Below are positions 8,965 through 18,816 of a stretch of DNA of 64,000 nt, piece after piece. The DNA comes from Enterocloster hominis (ex Liu et al. 2021). Its GTDB lineage: Bacteria > Bacillota > Clostridia > Lachnospirales > Lachnospiraceae. The translations under genes were made by a program, and so were the position numbers. Below the pieces are notes generated by a model. It was not told the origin of the DNA. It made no database searches and saw only the letters and a program-made list of their open reading frames with translations. The stretch is from positions 62,001-126,000 of the forward strand of contig JACRTJ010000018.1 in the NCBI GenBank assembly GCA_014385265.1, written 5' to 3'. Positions within the stretch are counted from its first letter, which is position 1. Each line of letters starts with the position of its first letter.

Positions 8965-10187
8965 GAAAGACTGAGCTTTTGATCCCGGCGGGAAGCCTGG
9001 ATGTATTAAAGACTGCTGTGATCTATGGAGCCGACGCCGTTTATCTTGGAGGCGAGGCCTTTGGACTCCGGGCGAAGGCTAAAAATTTTACAAATGAAGA
9101 GATCCGGGAAGGGATCGCCTTTGCCCATGAGCGGGGCGTGAAGGTGTACATCACAGCCAATATCTTCGCCCATAACGACGATCTTCCGGGAGTGGAGGAA
9201 TATTTTAAAGAGTTGGGGGAGATCGGCCCGGACGCTCTGATCATTTCCGATCCAGGCGTGTTTATGACTGCAAAGCGGATCCTGCCGGAGATGGAGATCC
9301 ATATCAGTACCCAGGCCAATAATACCAACTACGGGACCTACCAGTTCTGGTATGGGCTGGGAGCGAAGCGTGTGGTATCGGCCAGGGAGCTTTCCCTAAA
9401 GGAGATCCGGGAGATCCGGGACCATATCCCCGAGGATATGGAGATCGAAAGCTTTATTCACGGGGCCATGTGCATCTCTTATTCCGGAAGGTGCCTTTTA
9501 AGCAATTATTTTACCGGCCGGGACGCCAACCAGGGAGCCTGTACCCATCCCTGCCGGTGGAAGTATTCAGTGGTGGAGGAGACCCGGCCCGGCGAATACA
9601 TGCCGGTCTATGAAAACGACAGGGGAACCTTTATTTTTAACTCCAAGGATCTCTGTATGATCGAGCACGTTCCGGAGATGATCGAAGCCGGCATCGACAG
9701 CTTTAAGATCGAGGGGCGCATGAAAACGGCCCTGTATGTGGCCACCGTGGCCAGAACATACCGGAAGGCCATCGATGATTATCTGGAAAGTCCGGAGAAA
9801 TACCGGGAAAATCTGGAGTGGTACCGGGAGGAGATCGGAAAATGCACCTACCGGGAATTTACCACGGGCTTTTATTTCGGAAAGCCTGGAAGCGACACCC
9901 AGATCTATGACAGCAGCACCTATGTGAAAAACTATACCTATCTGGGGACTGTGGAGGAAACGGATGGACGCGGCTTGGGGCGGATCGAGCAGAAGAACAA
10001 GTTTTCCGTGGGAGAGACCATTGAGATCATGAAGCCCGACGGCCGGAACGTGGAGGTGACGGTGAAGGGGATCTTCCGGGAAGACGGGGAAAGCCAGGAA
10101 AGCGCTCCCCATCCGCAGCAGGTGCTCTTCATCGACCTGGACGGCCAGGCAGAGCCGTATGATATCTTAAGAAAAAGAGAAGACTAA
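8961..10187 (+). CDS. U32 family protein, TrhP-like tRNA uridine 34 hydroxylation
   Basis: This 408-residue protein belongs to peptidase family U32. The family signature is visible around HGAMCISYSGRCLLSNY, with further cysteines in CTHPCRW, matching the cysteine cluster of the TrhP/RlhA group. In Bacillus and E. coli TrhP proteins are needed to make 5-hydroxyuridine at tRNA wobble position 34. Its start overlaps the methyltransferase stop by 4 bases, so hydroxylase and methylase are co-translated, a good fit to a two-step mo5U pathway. A second TrhP subunit, present in Bacillus, is not in this window. Confidence 0.85.
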   Translation: MRKTELLIPAGSLDVLKTAVIYGADAVYLGGEAFGLRAKAKNFTNEEIREGIAFAHERGVKVYITANIFAHNDDLPGVEEYFKELGEIGPDALIISDPGVFMTAKRILPEMEIHISTQANNTNYGTYQFWYGLGAKRVVSARELSLKEIREIRDHIPEDMEIESFIHGAMCISYSGRCLLSNYFTGRDANQGACTHPCRWKYSVVEETRPGEYMPVYENDRGTFIFNSKDLCMIEHVPEMIEAGIDSFKIEGRMKTALYVATVARTYRKAIDDYLESPEKYRENLEWYREEIGKCTYREFTTGFYFGKPGSDTQIYDSSTYVKNYTYLGTVEETDGRGLGRIEQKNKFSVGETIEIMKPDGRNVEVTVKGIFREDGESQESAPHPQQVLFIDLDGQAEPYDILRKRED

Positions 10188-10205
10188 GGGGAAGGGAGCG
10201 GGGCC

Positions 10206-11027
10206 ATGGAATTTCTATTTTGGTTTTTTGGCGTATTCTGCCTGACATATTACGGGGTGATCGTCTGCTATTCCGGGCCGTCCACCTCCTTCGCACCGAT
10301 CTGGCTGGTGCTGTCCGCCTGTCTTTTTATCATTGCGACGGTGGTACACTTTTACGACAGGTTCCGGGACCGGATCTCGCTGCGCCTGGAGGTTTCGGCG
10401 GTGACGGCCCTGACTGCCATTTTTGTGGTCTTTGTGTGTGTGGAGATCGCCATGGGGGTCAACTTCTTTTCCCTGGATAAGCAGAGCGCCGATTACGTCA
10501 TCGTCCTGGGCGCACAGGTGCGGGGAAAGACTCTGAGCAGAACCCTGGAGTACCGTCTGGAAAAAGCCCTGGAATACGCCAGGGTCCATCCAAACACCGT
10601 TCTGGTGCTGTCCGGCGGTCAAGGGGCAGGCGAGGAGATGACAGAGGCGGAGGCCATGTACGAATATCTCAAGGCCCACGGCATCCCCGAATCCCAGATG
10701 CTTCTGGAGGAGCAGTCTGCCAGCACCTACGAAAATCTGGTATACAGCAAGCTCCTGATCCAGGAACGGGAAGCAAAAAGACGCCAGACCATCCGGGACG
10801 TGATGGCAGCGTCGGGCTATCTGTCCCCTCCCGACGAGGAGGTATCCATCCGCGTGGGGATCATAACCAGCAACTTCCACGTACTCCGGGCCAAGGCCAT
10901 AGCCAGAAAGACCGGCATCCCCGGCATCACCGGCATCGCCGCCAAATCCGACCCGGTGCTGTTTTTACACTTCTCCGTCCGGGAATGCTTCGCGATTCTA
11001 AAAGATAAATTTGTGGGAAATATGTAG
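10206..11027 (+). CDS. YdcF/SanA family membrane protein (DUF218)
   Basis: This 273-residue protein has three hydrophobic segments in its first 90 residues, then a DUF218 domain beginning DYVIVLGAQVRGKTLS with LVLSGGQG and STYENLVYSKLL. The family (YdcF, SanA, ElyC) is linked to envelope integrity and lipid-carrier metabolism, but no enzyme activity is firmly known for this form. It ends the long operon; the repeat-rich gap follows. Confidence 0.85.
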   Translation: MEFLFWFFGVFCLTYYGVIVCYSGPSTSFAPIWLVLSACLFIIATVVHFYDRFRDRISLRLEVSAVTALTAIFVVFVCVEIAMGVNFFSLDKQSADYVIVLGAQVRGKTLSRTLEYRLEKALEYARVHPNTVLVLSGGQGAGEEMTEAEAMYEYLKAHGIPESQMLLEEQSASTYENLVYSKLLIQEREAKRRQTIRDVMAASGYLSPPDEEVSIRVGIITSNFHVLRAKAIARKTGIPGITGIAAKSDPVLFLHFSVRECFAILKDKFVGNM

Positions 11028-11040
11028 ATACAAGGGGATC

Positions 11041-11104
11041 AAGGCCGGAAAGCCCCGGCGCAGGCATGCCTGCAGAGGGGGTTCCGGCCTTGAGACCCGC
11101 CCAG
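11041..11104. repeat. GC-rich intergenic repeat, copy 1
   Basis: About 64 bases of GC-rich sequence bounded by complementary ends (AAGGCCGGAA at the left, TTCCGGCCTT near the right) with an internal GCAGGC/GCCTGC stem. A nearly identical block recurs at 11223. The unit looks like a REP or extragenic palindromic element. Between the two copies lie further palindromes: arms CCAGAACAT/ATGTTCTGG at 11101-11160 enclosing a CATTTTTC/GAAAAATG hairpin, and the stem AGGGCTG/CAGCCCT at 11162-11195 enclosing GCGCGC/GCGCGC. Confidence 0.75.
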
Positions 11105-11222
11105 AACATGAATAAGGAGCCATTTTTCGGAGAAAAATGAGCGGATTATGAATGTTCTGGAAGGGCTGTGGAGCGCGCACGCGCGCAGCAGCCCTGTATC
11201 GTCATCGCCGGGCCAGTCTCCC

Positions 11223-11310
11223 CCGGAAAGCCCCGGCGCAGGCTCGCCTGCAGAGGGGATTCCGGCCTTGAGACCCGCCCAGTATCGTCCCCGCCGGCCC
11301 AGTTTCCCAT
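11223..11310. repeat. GC-rich intergenic repeat, copy 2 with a flanking short repeat
   Basis: This is the second copy of the 60-base palindromic block, differing from copy 1 at only a few positions. It is flanked on both sides by a second, shorter repeated phrase beginning GTATCGTC and ending in a CCAGT-TCCC motif (near 11195 and 11282). The whole stretch 11028-11373 carries no credible gene; the reading frames through it are accidents of GC content. It separates the end of the ydcF operon from the protease gene. Confidence 0.7.
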
Positions 11311-11373
11311 CCCGGCCCCCCGCCGTCCCCCTATATCTGCAATCGTAATCGTAATAGAAAGGAAGAAATCAAT

Positions 11374-14328
11374 ATGCACAGTCAGCGTAAGGAGATCGGA
11401 AGCCTGTCCGCATACAGAGTCCTGGATGCAAGAGAGATCCGGGAACTGAATTCAGAGGGCTTCGTTTTAGAGCATAAAAAAACGGGAGCCAGACTGTTCC
11501 TCATGAGCACCGACGACGAAAACAAGGTGTTCTGCGTGGGCTTCCGCACACCGCCGGGAGACAGCACAGGCGTTCCCCATATCCTGGAGCACAGCGTCCT
11601 CTGCGGTTCAGAAAAATTCCCGGTGAAGGACCCCTTTGTGGAACTGGTGAAGGGTTCCATGAACACGTTTTTAAACGCCATGACCTATCCGGACAAGACT
11701 GTGTATCCCATTGCCAGCTGCAACGACAGGGATTTCCAGAACCTGATGGACGTCTATATGGATGCAGTCTTAAATCCCAGGATCGGAAAAGAGAAAAAGA
11801 TCTTCATGCAGGAGGGCTGGCATTACGAGCTTTCAGAGCCGGACGGTGAGCTGACCTATAACGGAGTGGTTTACAATGAGATGAAAGGAGAATTTTCCTC
11901 GCCCGAAAGTCTTCTGGACCGGTATACCAAGGCTGCCATGTTCCCGGACACCTGCTATGGATTTGAGTCCGGCGGCGATCCCGAGGCCATCGTGAACCTG
12001 ACCTACGAGGACTACCTGGCCTTCTATAAAAAATATTACCACCCCTCCAACAGCTTCATCTACCTTTACGGCGACATGGACATGGCGGAAAAGCTGGAGT
12101 GGCTGGACCGGGAATACCTGGGAAAATACGAGAGAGAAGAGGTGGATTCTGAGATCCAGATCCAGAAGGCCTTTAAGGAGCCGGTGGAGCAGGAGTATTT
12201 TTACTCTGTGTCAGAAACCGACGACGTGGAGAACGCGGTTTACCTTTCCTTAAGCACCCAGGCAGGAAACGAGCTTTCCCCCCGGGAATATATTGCTTTC
12301 CAGGTACTGGAGTATGTGCTCCTGGACGCTCCGGCGGCGCCCTTAAAGAAGGCGCTTCTGGACGCGGGGATCGGCGACGACATCATGGGCGGCTATGACA
12401 ACGGGATCCTCCAGCCGTATTTCACTGTGGCGGCCAAGAACGCCAGAAAAGACCAGAAGGGAGAATTCCTGGCGGTGGTCAAGGGGACCCTGCGGAAGCT
12501 GGCCCTGGGAGGCCTGGATGAAAAGAGCCTGCGGGCCGGCATCAACCTGTATGAATTCCAGTACAGGGAGGCAGATTTCGGGTCTGCACCCAAGGGCCTC
12601 ATGTACGGCCTCCAGTGTCTGGACAGCTGGCTTTACGGCGGCGATCCCATGATGCATCTGGAGTATGAGGAGACCTTCAAGGCCCTGAAAGAGGGAGCGG
12701 GAAACGGATATTTTGAGGGTCTCATAAAGAAATATCTTCTGGATAATCCCTATGAGGCTCTGGTGATCTTAAGCCCGGAGCGGAACATGACCGCCAGGCT
12801 GGAGGCGGAAACGGCAGAAAAGCTGGCAGAATATAAGGCGGGGCTTTCCCACGACGAGATCCTGGACCTGGTGCGGCAGACGAAGGAATTAAAGGAATAC
12901 CAGGATACGCCCTCCACAAAGGAGGAGCTGGAGCTGATCCCCCTTCTTGGCCGGTCGGATATGGAGCCGGAGGCGGCGAAGCTGATCTTTTCTGAGACGG
13001 AGGTGGATGGGATCACAGTGGTCCGCCACGATACATTTACCTCGGGCATCGGATATCTAAAGGTGCTTTTTGATACCAGCCGCGTTCCGGTACAGGATCT
13101 GCCCTATGTGGGGCTTTTAAAGGCTGTTCTGGGCTATGTGGATACCGCCCGCCATACCTACGGGGATCTGAGCAGCGAGATCTTTTTAAACAGCGGCAGC
13201 GTGAGCTTTTCTGTGACCGCCTTCCCGGATCTTAAAAACGGCGGCTTTACAGGACTGTTTGCGGCCAGCGTCCGGGTGCTTTATGAAAAACTGGACTTTG
13301 GCTTTGAGATCTTAAAGGAGATCCTTACAGAATCCATTCTGGAGGATGAAAAACGGCTGCGGGAGATCTTAAACGAGGTGAGATCCAAGAGCCAGATGCG
13401 GCTCATGAGTTCCGGCCATACGGCCGCTGTCTCCAGGGCCACCTCCTATTTTTCGGACGTTTCCTACTACAACGAGATCACAGCCGGCATCGATTATTTC
13501 CAGTCTGTGGAGCAGTGGGTACGGGAGTTTGACAGTAAAAAGGGAGAGATCATCGCAGGCCTTAAGAGAGTCATGGGGGCCCTTTTTACAAGGGACAACA
13601 TGACGGTCAGCTACACGGCGGACGACCGGGGCTTTTCCTTCCTTCCGGAAGCCATGAAGAAGCTTTCCCAGGCATTGCCGGAGGGTGAGAAAAAGACGTA
13701 TGCAGTGAAAGCGCCGGGGATCCGCCGGAACGAGGGCTTTACCTCCTCCTCCAAGGTCAATTACGTGGCCCGGTGCGGCAGCTTTACAGGAAGCGGCTAT
13801 CCGTATACCGGAGTGCTCCGCCTCCTTAAGGTGGCGTTAAATTACGATTACCTCTGGATCAATCTCCGTGTCAAGGGCGGTGCCTATGGCTGTATGAGCG
13901 CCATCACCCGGTCCGGGGACGGGTATTTCGTATCCTACCGGGATCCCAATATGAAGGAGACCAACGATATCTACGAGGGGATCCCCGAATATCTGGAAAA
14001 CTTCAATGCGGACGAGAGAGACATGACAAAATATGTGATCGGTACCATCAGTGAACTGGATACGCCGCTGACGCCGTCCCAGAAGGGAGCCAGGGGCCTG
14101 GCCGCCTGGTATTCCGGACTGACGGACGAGATGGTCCAGAAGGAGAGGGATGAGATCTTAAATGCCAGAGTAGAGGATGTGCGGGCCCTTTCCGGTATCG
14201 TGCGGGAGGTTTTAAAGACGGGTGCCCTCTGTGCCATTGGAAATGAAGAAAAGATCAAGGCGGATGCGGCCATGTTCGGCTCCATCCAGCCTCTGTATAA
14301 CGGAACGGCGTCAGAAGACGGGCAGTAA
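11374..14328 (+). CDS. M16C insulinase-family zinc metallopeptidase
   Basis: This 984-residue protein of the presequence-protease (Cym1/HypA-like) branch degrades peptides inside a closed two-lobed chamber. The inverted zinc motif HILEH is at about residues 69-73, and the second glutamate lies in GVVYNEMKGEF. Length and the absence of a signal peptide fit a cytoplasmic, full-length M16C enzyme with both active and inactive halves. AAGGAAGAAATCAAT precedes the ATG. It is followed 34 bases later by era. Confidence 0.92.
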   Translation: MHSQRKEIGSLSAYRVLDAREIRELNSEGFVLEHKKTGARLFLMSTDDENKVFCVGFRTPPGDSTGVPHILEHSVLCGSEKFPVKDPFVELVKGSMNTFLNAMTYPDKTVYPIASCNDRDFQNLMDVYMDAVLNPRIGKEKKIFMQEGWHYELSEPDGELTYNGVVYNEMKGEFSSPESLLDRYTKAAMFPDTCYGFESGGDPEAIVNLTYEDYLAFYKKYYHPSNSFIYLYGDMDMAEKLEWLDREYLGKYEREEVDSEIQIQKAFKEPVEQEYFYSVSETDDVENAVYLSLSTQAGNELSPREYIAFQVLEYVLLDAPAAPLKKALLDAGIGDDIMGGYDNGILQPYFTVAAKNARKDQKGEFLAVVKGTLRKLALGGLDEKSLRAGINLYEFQYREADFGSAPKGLMYGLQCLDSWLYGGDPMMHLEYEETFKALKEGAGNGYFEGLIKKYLLDNPYEALVILSPERNMTARLEAETAEKLAEYKAGLSHDEILDLVRQTKELKEYQDTPSTKEELELIPLLGRSDMEPEAAKLIFSETEVDGITVVRHDTFTSGIGYLKVLFDTSRVPVQDLPYVGLLKAVLGYVDTARHTYGDLSSEIFLNSGSVSFSVTAFPDLKNGGFTGLFAASVRVLYEKLDFGFEILKEILTESILEDEKRLREILNEVRSKSQMRLMSSGHTAAVSRATSYFSDVSYYNEITAGIDYFQSVEQWVREFDSKKGEIIAGLKRVMGALFTRDNMTVSYTADDRGFSFLPEAMKKLSQALPEGEKKTYAVKAPGIRRNEGFTSSSKVNYVARCGSFTGSGYPYTGVLRLLKVALNYDYLWINLRVKGGAYGCMSAITRSGDGYFVSYRDPNMKETNDIYEGIPEYLENFNADERDMTKYVIGTISELDTPLTPSQKGARGLAAWYSGLTDEMVQKERDEILNARVEDVRALSGIVREVLKTGALCAIGNEEKIKADAAMFGSIQPLYNGTASEDGQ

Positions 14329-14362
14329 TGCCCGCCCTCCGGCGCTTTATGGGAGGAATTGA

Positions 14363-15265
14363 ATGAACAAAAAATATAAATCCGGCTTTGTGACCCTGAT
14401 CGGGCGGCCCAATGTGGGAAAATCCACGCTGATGAACCATCTGATCGGCCAGAAGATCGCCATTACCTCGGAAAAGCCCCAGACCACCAGGAACCGGATC
14501 CAGACGGTCTATACCGATGACCGGGGTCAGATCATTTTCCTGGATACGCCGGGGATCCACAAGGCGAAAAACAAGCTGGGAGAATATATGGTAAGCGTCG
14601 CCGAGCATACTTTAAAAGAGGTGGACGTGATCCTGTGGCTGGTGGAGCCGGGGACCTACATAGGAGCCGGAGAGCAGCACATCTTAAAGGTGCTGAACAA
14701 GGTGAAAACACCGGTGATCCTGGTGATCAACAAGATCGATACCGTAAAAAAGGATGAGATCATAAAGACCATGGACACCTATAAGGATGTGTACCGGTTT
14801 AAGGAGATCATCCCCGTATCGGCCATGAGAAAAACCAACACCGATACCCTGATCCGCACCCTGTTCCAGTATCTGCCGGAGGGCCCCCAGTATTATGACG
14901 AGGATACGGTCACAGACCAGCCCATGCGCCAGATCGCTGCGGAGCTGATCCGGGAGAAGGCGCTGCGTCTCATGTCCGACGAGATCCCCCATGGGATCGC
15001 TGTGGTCATCGAGCGCATGGAAGAGCGGGATAACGGGATCTTTGATATAGAGGCTACCATTGTCTGTGAACGGGAGTCCCACAAGGGGATCGTCATCGGC
15101 AAGGGCGGATCCATGCTGAAAAAGATCGGCACCGCGGCCCGGATCGAGATCGAGAATCTGATGGATGCAAAGGTAAACCTGCAGCTCTGGGTCAAGGTCC
15201 GCAGGGAATGGCGGGACAGCGAGCTTTATATGAAGAATTACGGGTATAACCCAAGGGATATCTAA
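14363..15265 (+). CDS. era: GTPase Era
   Basis: Era is an essential GTPase that binds the 3' end of 16S rRNA during 30S assembly. The 300 residues carry G1 GRPNVGKS, G3 DTPG, G4 NKID and G5 SA motifs, then a KH domain with GKGGSMLKKIG. It is full length. GGGAGGA lies 8 bases before the ATG, and recO follows within 6 bases, a widespread Firmicute arrangement. Confidence 0.97.
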   Translation: MNKKYKSGFVTLIGRPNVGKSTLMNHLIGQKIAITSEKPQTTRNRIQTVYTDDRGQIIFLDTPGIHKAKNKLGEYMVSVAEHTLKEVDVILWLVEPGTYIGAGEQHILKVLNKVKTPVILVINKIDTVKKDEIIKTMDTYKDVYRFKEIIPVSAMRKTNTDTLIRTLFQYLPEGPQYYDEDTVTDQPMRQIAAELIREKALRLMSDEIPHGIAVVIERMEERDNGIFDIEATIVCERESHKGIVIGKGGSMLKKIGTAARIEIENLMDAKVNLQLWVKVRREWRDSELYMKNYGYNPRDI

Positions 15266-15271
15266 ATTGTC

Positions 15272-15931
15272 ATGAGGGAACAGATAAGTGTCACCGGAAT
15301 GGTCCTGATGGCCGCTCCGGTGGGGGAATATGACCGGAGGCTGGTGATCCTGACCCGCGGACGGGGAAAGATCACCGCCTTTGCCAGGGGAGTGAGACGG
15401 CCTGGGAACCAGCTTATGGCAGCGGCGGCCCCCTTTGTATTTGGAAAGTTTCTGCTGTACGAGGGTCGAGACGCCTATACCCTGGCGGGTGCGGAGGTGG
15501 AAAATTATTTCCGGGAGATCGCCGGGGATATGGAGGCAGCCTGCTATGGCTCCTATTTCCTGGAGCTGGCCGATTATTATGGAAGGGAAAATATAGACGC
15601 CACGGAGACGCTGCGGCTTTTATACCAGTCCCTGCGGGCTCTTTTAAAGCCGTCGGTCCCCAACCGTCTGGTAAAGCCCGTATATGAGCTGAAGCTCATG
15701 GAGATCAATGGAGAATACCGGGAGCTTCCCCTGGGCCGTCTCAATGATTCCACCCTGTACGCCTGGCAGTACGTCCTGGCCGCTCCGGTGGAGAGTCTGT
15801 ATACATTCACCCTGACGGACCAGGTACTGGGAGAATTCGTCCGGTGCGTGGAGCAGAACAAGGAAAGATTTATTGATAAAACGTTCCATTCCCTTGACAT
15901 TTTGAACGCAGTAATGGATAATGCTACGTAA
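15272..15931 (+). CDS. recO: DNA repair protein RecO
   Basis: RecO helps load RecA on gapped DNA together with RecR and anneals single strands. The N-terminal OB fold is recognisable in VTGMVLMAAPVGEYDRRLV and GKITAFARGVR, followed by the helical domain LELADYYGREN. At 219 residues it is shorter than the roughly 240-255 of most homologues, and the C-terminal four-cysteine zinc site found in many RecO proteins is absent. Position immediately after era supports the call. Confidence 0.9.
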   Translation: MREQISVTGMVLMAAPVGEYDRRLVILTRGRGKITAFARGVRRPGNQLMAAAAPFVFGKFLLYEGRDAYTLAGAEVENYFREIAGDMEAACYGSYFLELADYYGRENIDATETLRLLYQSLRALLKPSVPNRLVKPVYELKLMEINGEYRELPLGRLNDSTLYAWQYVLAAPVESLYTFTLTDQVLGEFVRCVEQNKERFIDKTFHSLDILNAVMDNAT

Positions 15932-16003
15932 GCACCAAGCTGCGGGGCCCGGCAAAGATCCATGCCATGGGGCCTGGAACAACTCAGGAGGTCTGAAAGA
16001 TCC

Positions 16004-16657
16004 ATGAACCGAATAAAAAATACATGTCTCTGCGCCCTGGCAGGGCTTGCCGTATTCTGTACGGCGGCCTGTACCCGCGGCCCGGCGCAGGCCTTTGAAC
16101 CCACAGAGGACAGCCTGTACATCACCGGCAGCGGCCAGGTCACCAGCGCTGCCATAGAGACATACGAGAAGGACTATTACACAGAAGAAGGATTAAAGGC
16201 TTTTGTGGAAGAAAACCTGGCAGCCTTCAACCAGGACGCGGCCAGCTTGGCTGGGGACGGAGAGAAGGCCCCAGCGGTCTTAAATGCGTGTACACTGGCA
16301 GACGGGACTGCCTCCCTGCTCATAGACTTCTCTTCTCCGGCGGCCTATATGGAATTTATGGCCGCGTATCCGGATGAGGAGAGCGGAGTCCAGGTAAAGG
16401 CCCTGTCCATCCTTTCCATGGAAGAAGCAGAGCTTGGGGACGTATCCCTGACGGCTGCGGCAGGAAAGGAAAAGGGAACGGCCGTACCGGCGGACCAGGT
16501 CAAGAAAAAATCAAAGCTCCATGTGGCCGTGGTCGAGGGCCCGGCGCTTTTAGAGACCGACGGAGCCATCCAGTACATTTCCGACGGAGTGACGCTGACG
16601 GGAGAAAACGGGGCCAGGACCCCGGACGGAGGCGTGTCCTATATAATTTTTAAATAA
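16004..16657 (+). CDS. Secreted lipoprotein, GerMN-like domain possible
   Basis: This 217-residue protein starts with a lipoprotein signal ([22 protein letters not shown]; the modified cysteine is about residue 22). The mature part has a [19 protein letters not shown] helix and a beta-rich segment, [18 protein letters not shown], whose pattern recalls GerMN/sporulation-type domains, but I cannot assign it firmly. The ATG at 16004 is chosen because AGGAGGT lies 11 bases upstream and the signal peptide starts there. It sits alone between recO and glyQS. Confidence 0.6.
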   Translation: MNRIKNTCLCALAGLAVFCTAACTRGPAQAFEPTEDSLYITGSGQVTSAAIETYEKDYYTEEGLKAFVEENLAAFNQDAASLAGDGEKAPAVLNACTLADGTASLLIDFSSPAAYMEFMAAYPDEESGVQVKALSILSMEEAELGDVSLTAAAGKEKGTAVPADQVKKKSKLHVAVVEGPALLETDGAIQYISDGVTLTGENGARTPDGGVSYIIFK

Positions 16658-16706
16658 GGAACATACAGGGCGCTGTCCTGAAAACAGAATGAAGAGGAGA
16701 GACGAT

Positions 16707-18095
16707 ATGGAAAAGACAATGGAAAAGATCGTAGCGCTTGCGAAATCCAGAGGCTTTGTTTACCCGGGATCCGAGATTTACGGAGGCCTTGCCAATACAT
16801 GGGATTACGGCAACCTGGGCGTAGAGCTTAAGAACAATGTAAAGCGGGCCTGGTGGAAAAAATTCATCCAGGAAAGCCCCTATAACGTGGGTGTGGACTG
16901 CGCCATCTTAATGAACTCCCAGACATGGGTGGCTTCCGGCCATCTGGGAGGCTTCTCCGACCCCCTTATGGACTGTAAGGCATGTAAGGAGCGTTTCCGC
17001 GCCGATAAGCTGATCGAGGACTATATGGCAGAAAAGGGCATTGAGCCGGAGACAGGGATCGACGGCTGGACCCAGGAAGAGATGAAGAAGTATATCGACG
17101 ACAACAACATCTGCTGTCCCAGCTGCGGAAAGCACGATTTCACCGATATCCGCCAGTTTAACTTAATGTTCAAGACCTTCCAGGGCGTGACCGAGGACGC
17201 CAAGAATACGGTATATCTCCGTCCGGAAACGGCACAGGGTATTTTCGTGAACTTCAAGAACGTCCAGAGAACCTCCAGAAAGAAGCTTCCCTTTGGTATC
17301 GGCCAGATCGGTAAGTCCTTCCGTAACGAGATCACTCCCGGAAACTTCACCTTCCGTACCAGAGAGTTTGAGCAGATGGAGCTGGAATTTTTCTGTAAGC
17401 CGGGAACGGATCTGGAGTGGTTCTCCTACTGGAAGCAGTTCTGTATCGACTGGCTGCGGAATTTAGGCATTAAAGACGACGAGCTGAGAGCCCGGGACCA
17501 TTCCGCAGAGGAGCTCTGCTTTTACAGCAAGGCCACCACAGACCTGGAATTTTTATTCCCCTTCGGCTGGGGCGAGCTCTGGGGCATTGCAGACCGTACC
17601 GACTATGACCTGACCCAGCACCAGAACACCTCCGGTCAGGATATGACGTATTTTGACGACGAGAGCAGTGAGAAATATATTCCATATGTGATCGAGCCGT
17701 CTCTGGGAGCTGATCGTGTGACGCTGGCCTTCTTATGCTCCGCATATGATGAGGAAGAGATCGGCGAAGGCGACGTAAGGACCGTTCTCCACTTCCATCC
17801 GGCCATCGCTCCGGTGAAGGTGGGCGTGCTGCCCTTATCCAAAAAGCTCAACGAGGGCGCAGAGAAGGTGTACGCAGAGCTTTCCAAATATTATAACTGT
17901 GAGTTTGACGACAGAGGAAACATCGGAAAACGTTACAGAAGACAGGACGAGATCGGAACTCCGTTCTGCGTGACCTATGACTTTGATTCTGAAACCGACG
18001 GAGCCGTTACGGTCCGCGACCGGGATACTATGGAGCAGGTACGGGTACCCATTGCAGAGTTAAAGGCATATCTGGAAGAAAAATTTGAATTCTAA
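16707..18095 (+). CDS. glyQS: Glycyl-tRNA synthetase, alpha2 (eukaryote-like) type
   Basis: Class II glycyl-tRNA synthetase of 462 residues, which charges tRNA-Gly in the cytoplasm. It is the single-chain dimeric form rather than the alpha2beta2 form. Seen are [16 protein letters not shown] at the start, class II motif 2 ([21 protein letters not shown]), motif 3 with EPSLGADR and a C-terminal anticodon-binding domain. GAAGAGGAGA 6 bases upstream supports the ATG at 16707. I see no T-box in the short upstream gap. A terminator follows the gene. Confidence 0.96.
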   Translation: MEKTMEKIVALAKSRGFVYPGSEIYGGLANTWDYGNLGVELKNNVKRAWWKKFIQESPYNVGVDCAILMNSQTWVASGHLGGFSDPLMDCKACKERFRADKLIEDYMAEKGIEPETGIDGWTQEEMKKYIDDNNICCPSCGKHDFTDIRQFNLMFKTFQGVTEDAKNTVYLRPETAQGIFVNFKNVQRTSRKKLPFGIGQIGKSFRNEITPGNFTFRTREFEQMELEFFCKPGTDLEWFSYWKQFCIDWLRNLGIKDDELRARDHSAEELCFYSKATTDLEFLFPFGWGELWGIADRTDYDLTQHQNTSGQDMTYFDDESSEKYIPYVIEPSLGADRVTLAFLCSAYDEEEIGEGDVRTVLHFHPAIAPVKVGVLPLSKKLNEGAEKVYAELSKYYNCEFDDRGNIGKRYRRQDEIGTPFCVTYDFDSETDGAVTVRDRDTMEQVRVPIAELKAYLEEKFEF

Positions 18096-18156
18096 ATACG
18101 GAAGCAGGGCTCAGAAATGCTTTTCGGGCATCCTGGACCTGGAGGATCCGTAGAGG

Positions 18157-18203
18157 AAAAGAGGCGGCTGAAGGCTTTTTAGCAGTTGGCAGCCTCTTTT
18201 CTT
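18157..18203 (+). terminator. Terminator after glyQS
   Basis: Arms AAAAGAGGC at 18157 and GCCTCTTTT at 18192 can pair across about 26 bases, the right arm running into TTTTCTT. It separates glyQS from maf. Confidence 0.6.
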
Positions 18204-18219
18204 AGAAAGGAAGCAGAAA

Positions 18220-18804
18220 ATGGAAATAAAGAATGTAGTTCTGGCATCTGCGTCTCCCAGAAGGAAGGAGCTGCTTTTGCAGATCGGGATCCAGCCGGAG
18301 ATCGTGGTGAGCCACGTGGTGGAACGGGTCACCTCCAGCGTGCCATCGGAGGTGGTCATGGAGCTGGCGTCCCAGAAGGCGGCCGATGTGGCAGCCGGAA
18401 GGAAGGCCGGGGAGACTGTCATCGGCTCCGACACGGTGGTGGCCATAGACGGGAAGATCCTGGGAAAGCCAAAGACCCACGAAGAGGCCCGTGAGATGAT
18501 CGGGATGCTGTCCGGCCGGGTCCACCAGGTGTACACTGGCGTCTGTGTGATCCTTAAGGGAGAAGACGGAAACGACTGTTCCAGGGTCTTTTTCGACAAG
18601 ACCGATGTGGAGGTGTATCCTCTGACAGAGGAGGAGATCTTCCAGTACGCCATGTCCGAGGAACCCATGGACAAGGCCGGGGCCTACGGCGTCCAGGGCT
18701 TTTTTGCCAGGTATATCAAGGGGCTTAAGGGCTCCTATGCCAATGTCATGGGACTTCCTGTGAGCAGGCTGTATCAGGAACTGAAGGAATTAAACGGAAT
18801 TTAA
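18220..18804 (+). CDS. maf: Maf family nucleotide pyrophosphatase
   Basis: Maf proteins hydrolyse non-canonical nucleoside triphosphates and overexpression blocks septation. The 194 residues show the family start VVLASASPRRKELL, GSDTVVAIDGKILGKP and the later DKAGAYGVQG. GAAAGGAAG precedes the ATG. It leads a compact run of genes (HAD phosphatase, parvulin lipoprotein, DUF5721) with gaps or overlaps of a few bases. Confidence 0.94.
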   Translation: MEIKNVVLASASPRRKELLLQIGIQPEIVVSHVVERVTSSVPSEVVMELASQKAADVAAGRKAGETVIGSDTVVAIDGKILGKPKTHEEAREMIGMLSGRVHQVYTGVCVILKGEDGNDCSRVFFDKTDVEVYPLTEEEIFQYAMSEEPMDKAGAYGVQGFFARYIKGLKGSYANVMGLPVSRLYQELKELNGI

Positions 18805-18816
18805 GGAGTGCCGAAG

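Noticed and set aside
11146..11449. Overlapping frames in the repeat-rich gap before the M16C protease
   Set aside because: Compositionally biased (Arg/Pro/Ala-rich), they run through palindromic repeats on both strands and have no ribosome sites.
16640..16706. T-box riboswitch before glyQS
   Set aside because: The gap is only about 50 bases and shows no T-box sequence, specifier stem or antiterminator.
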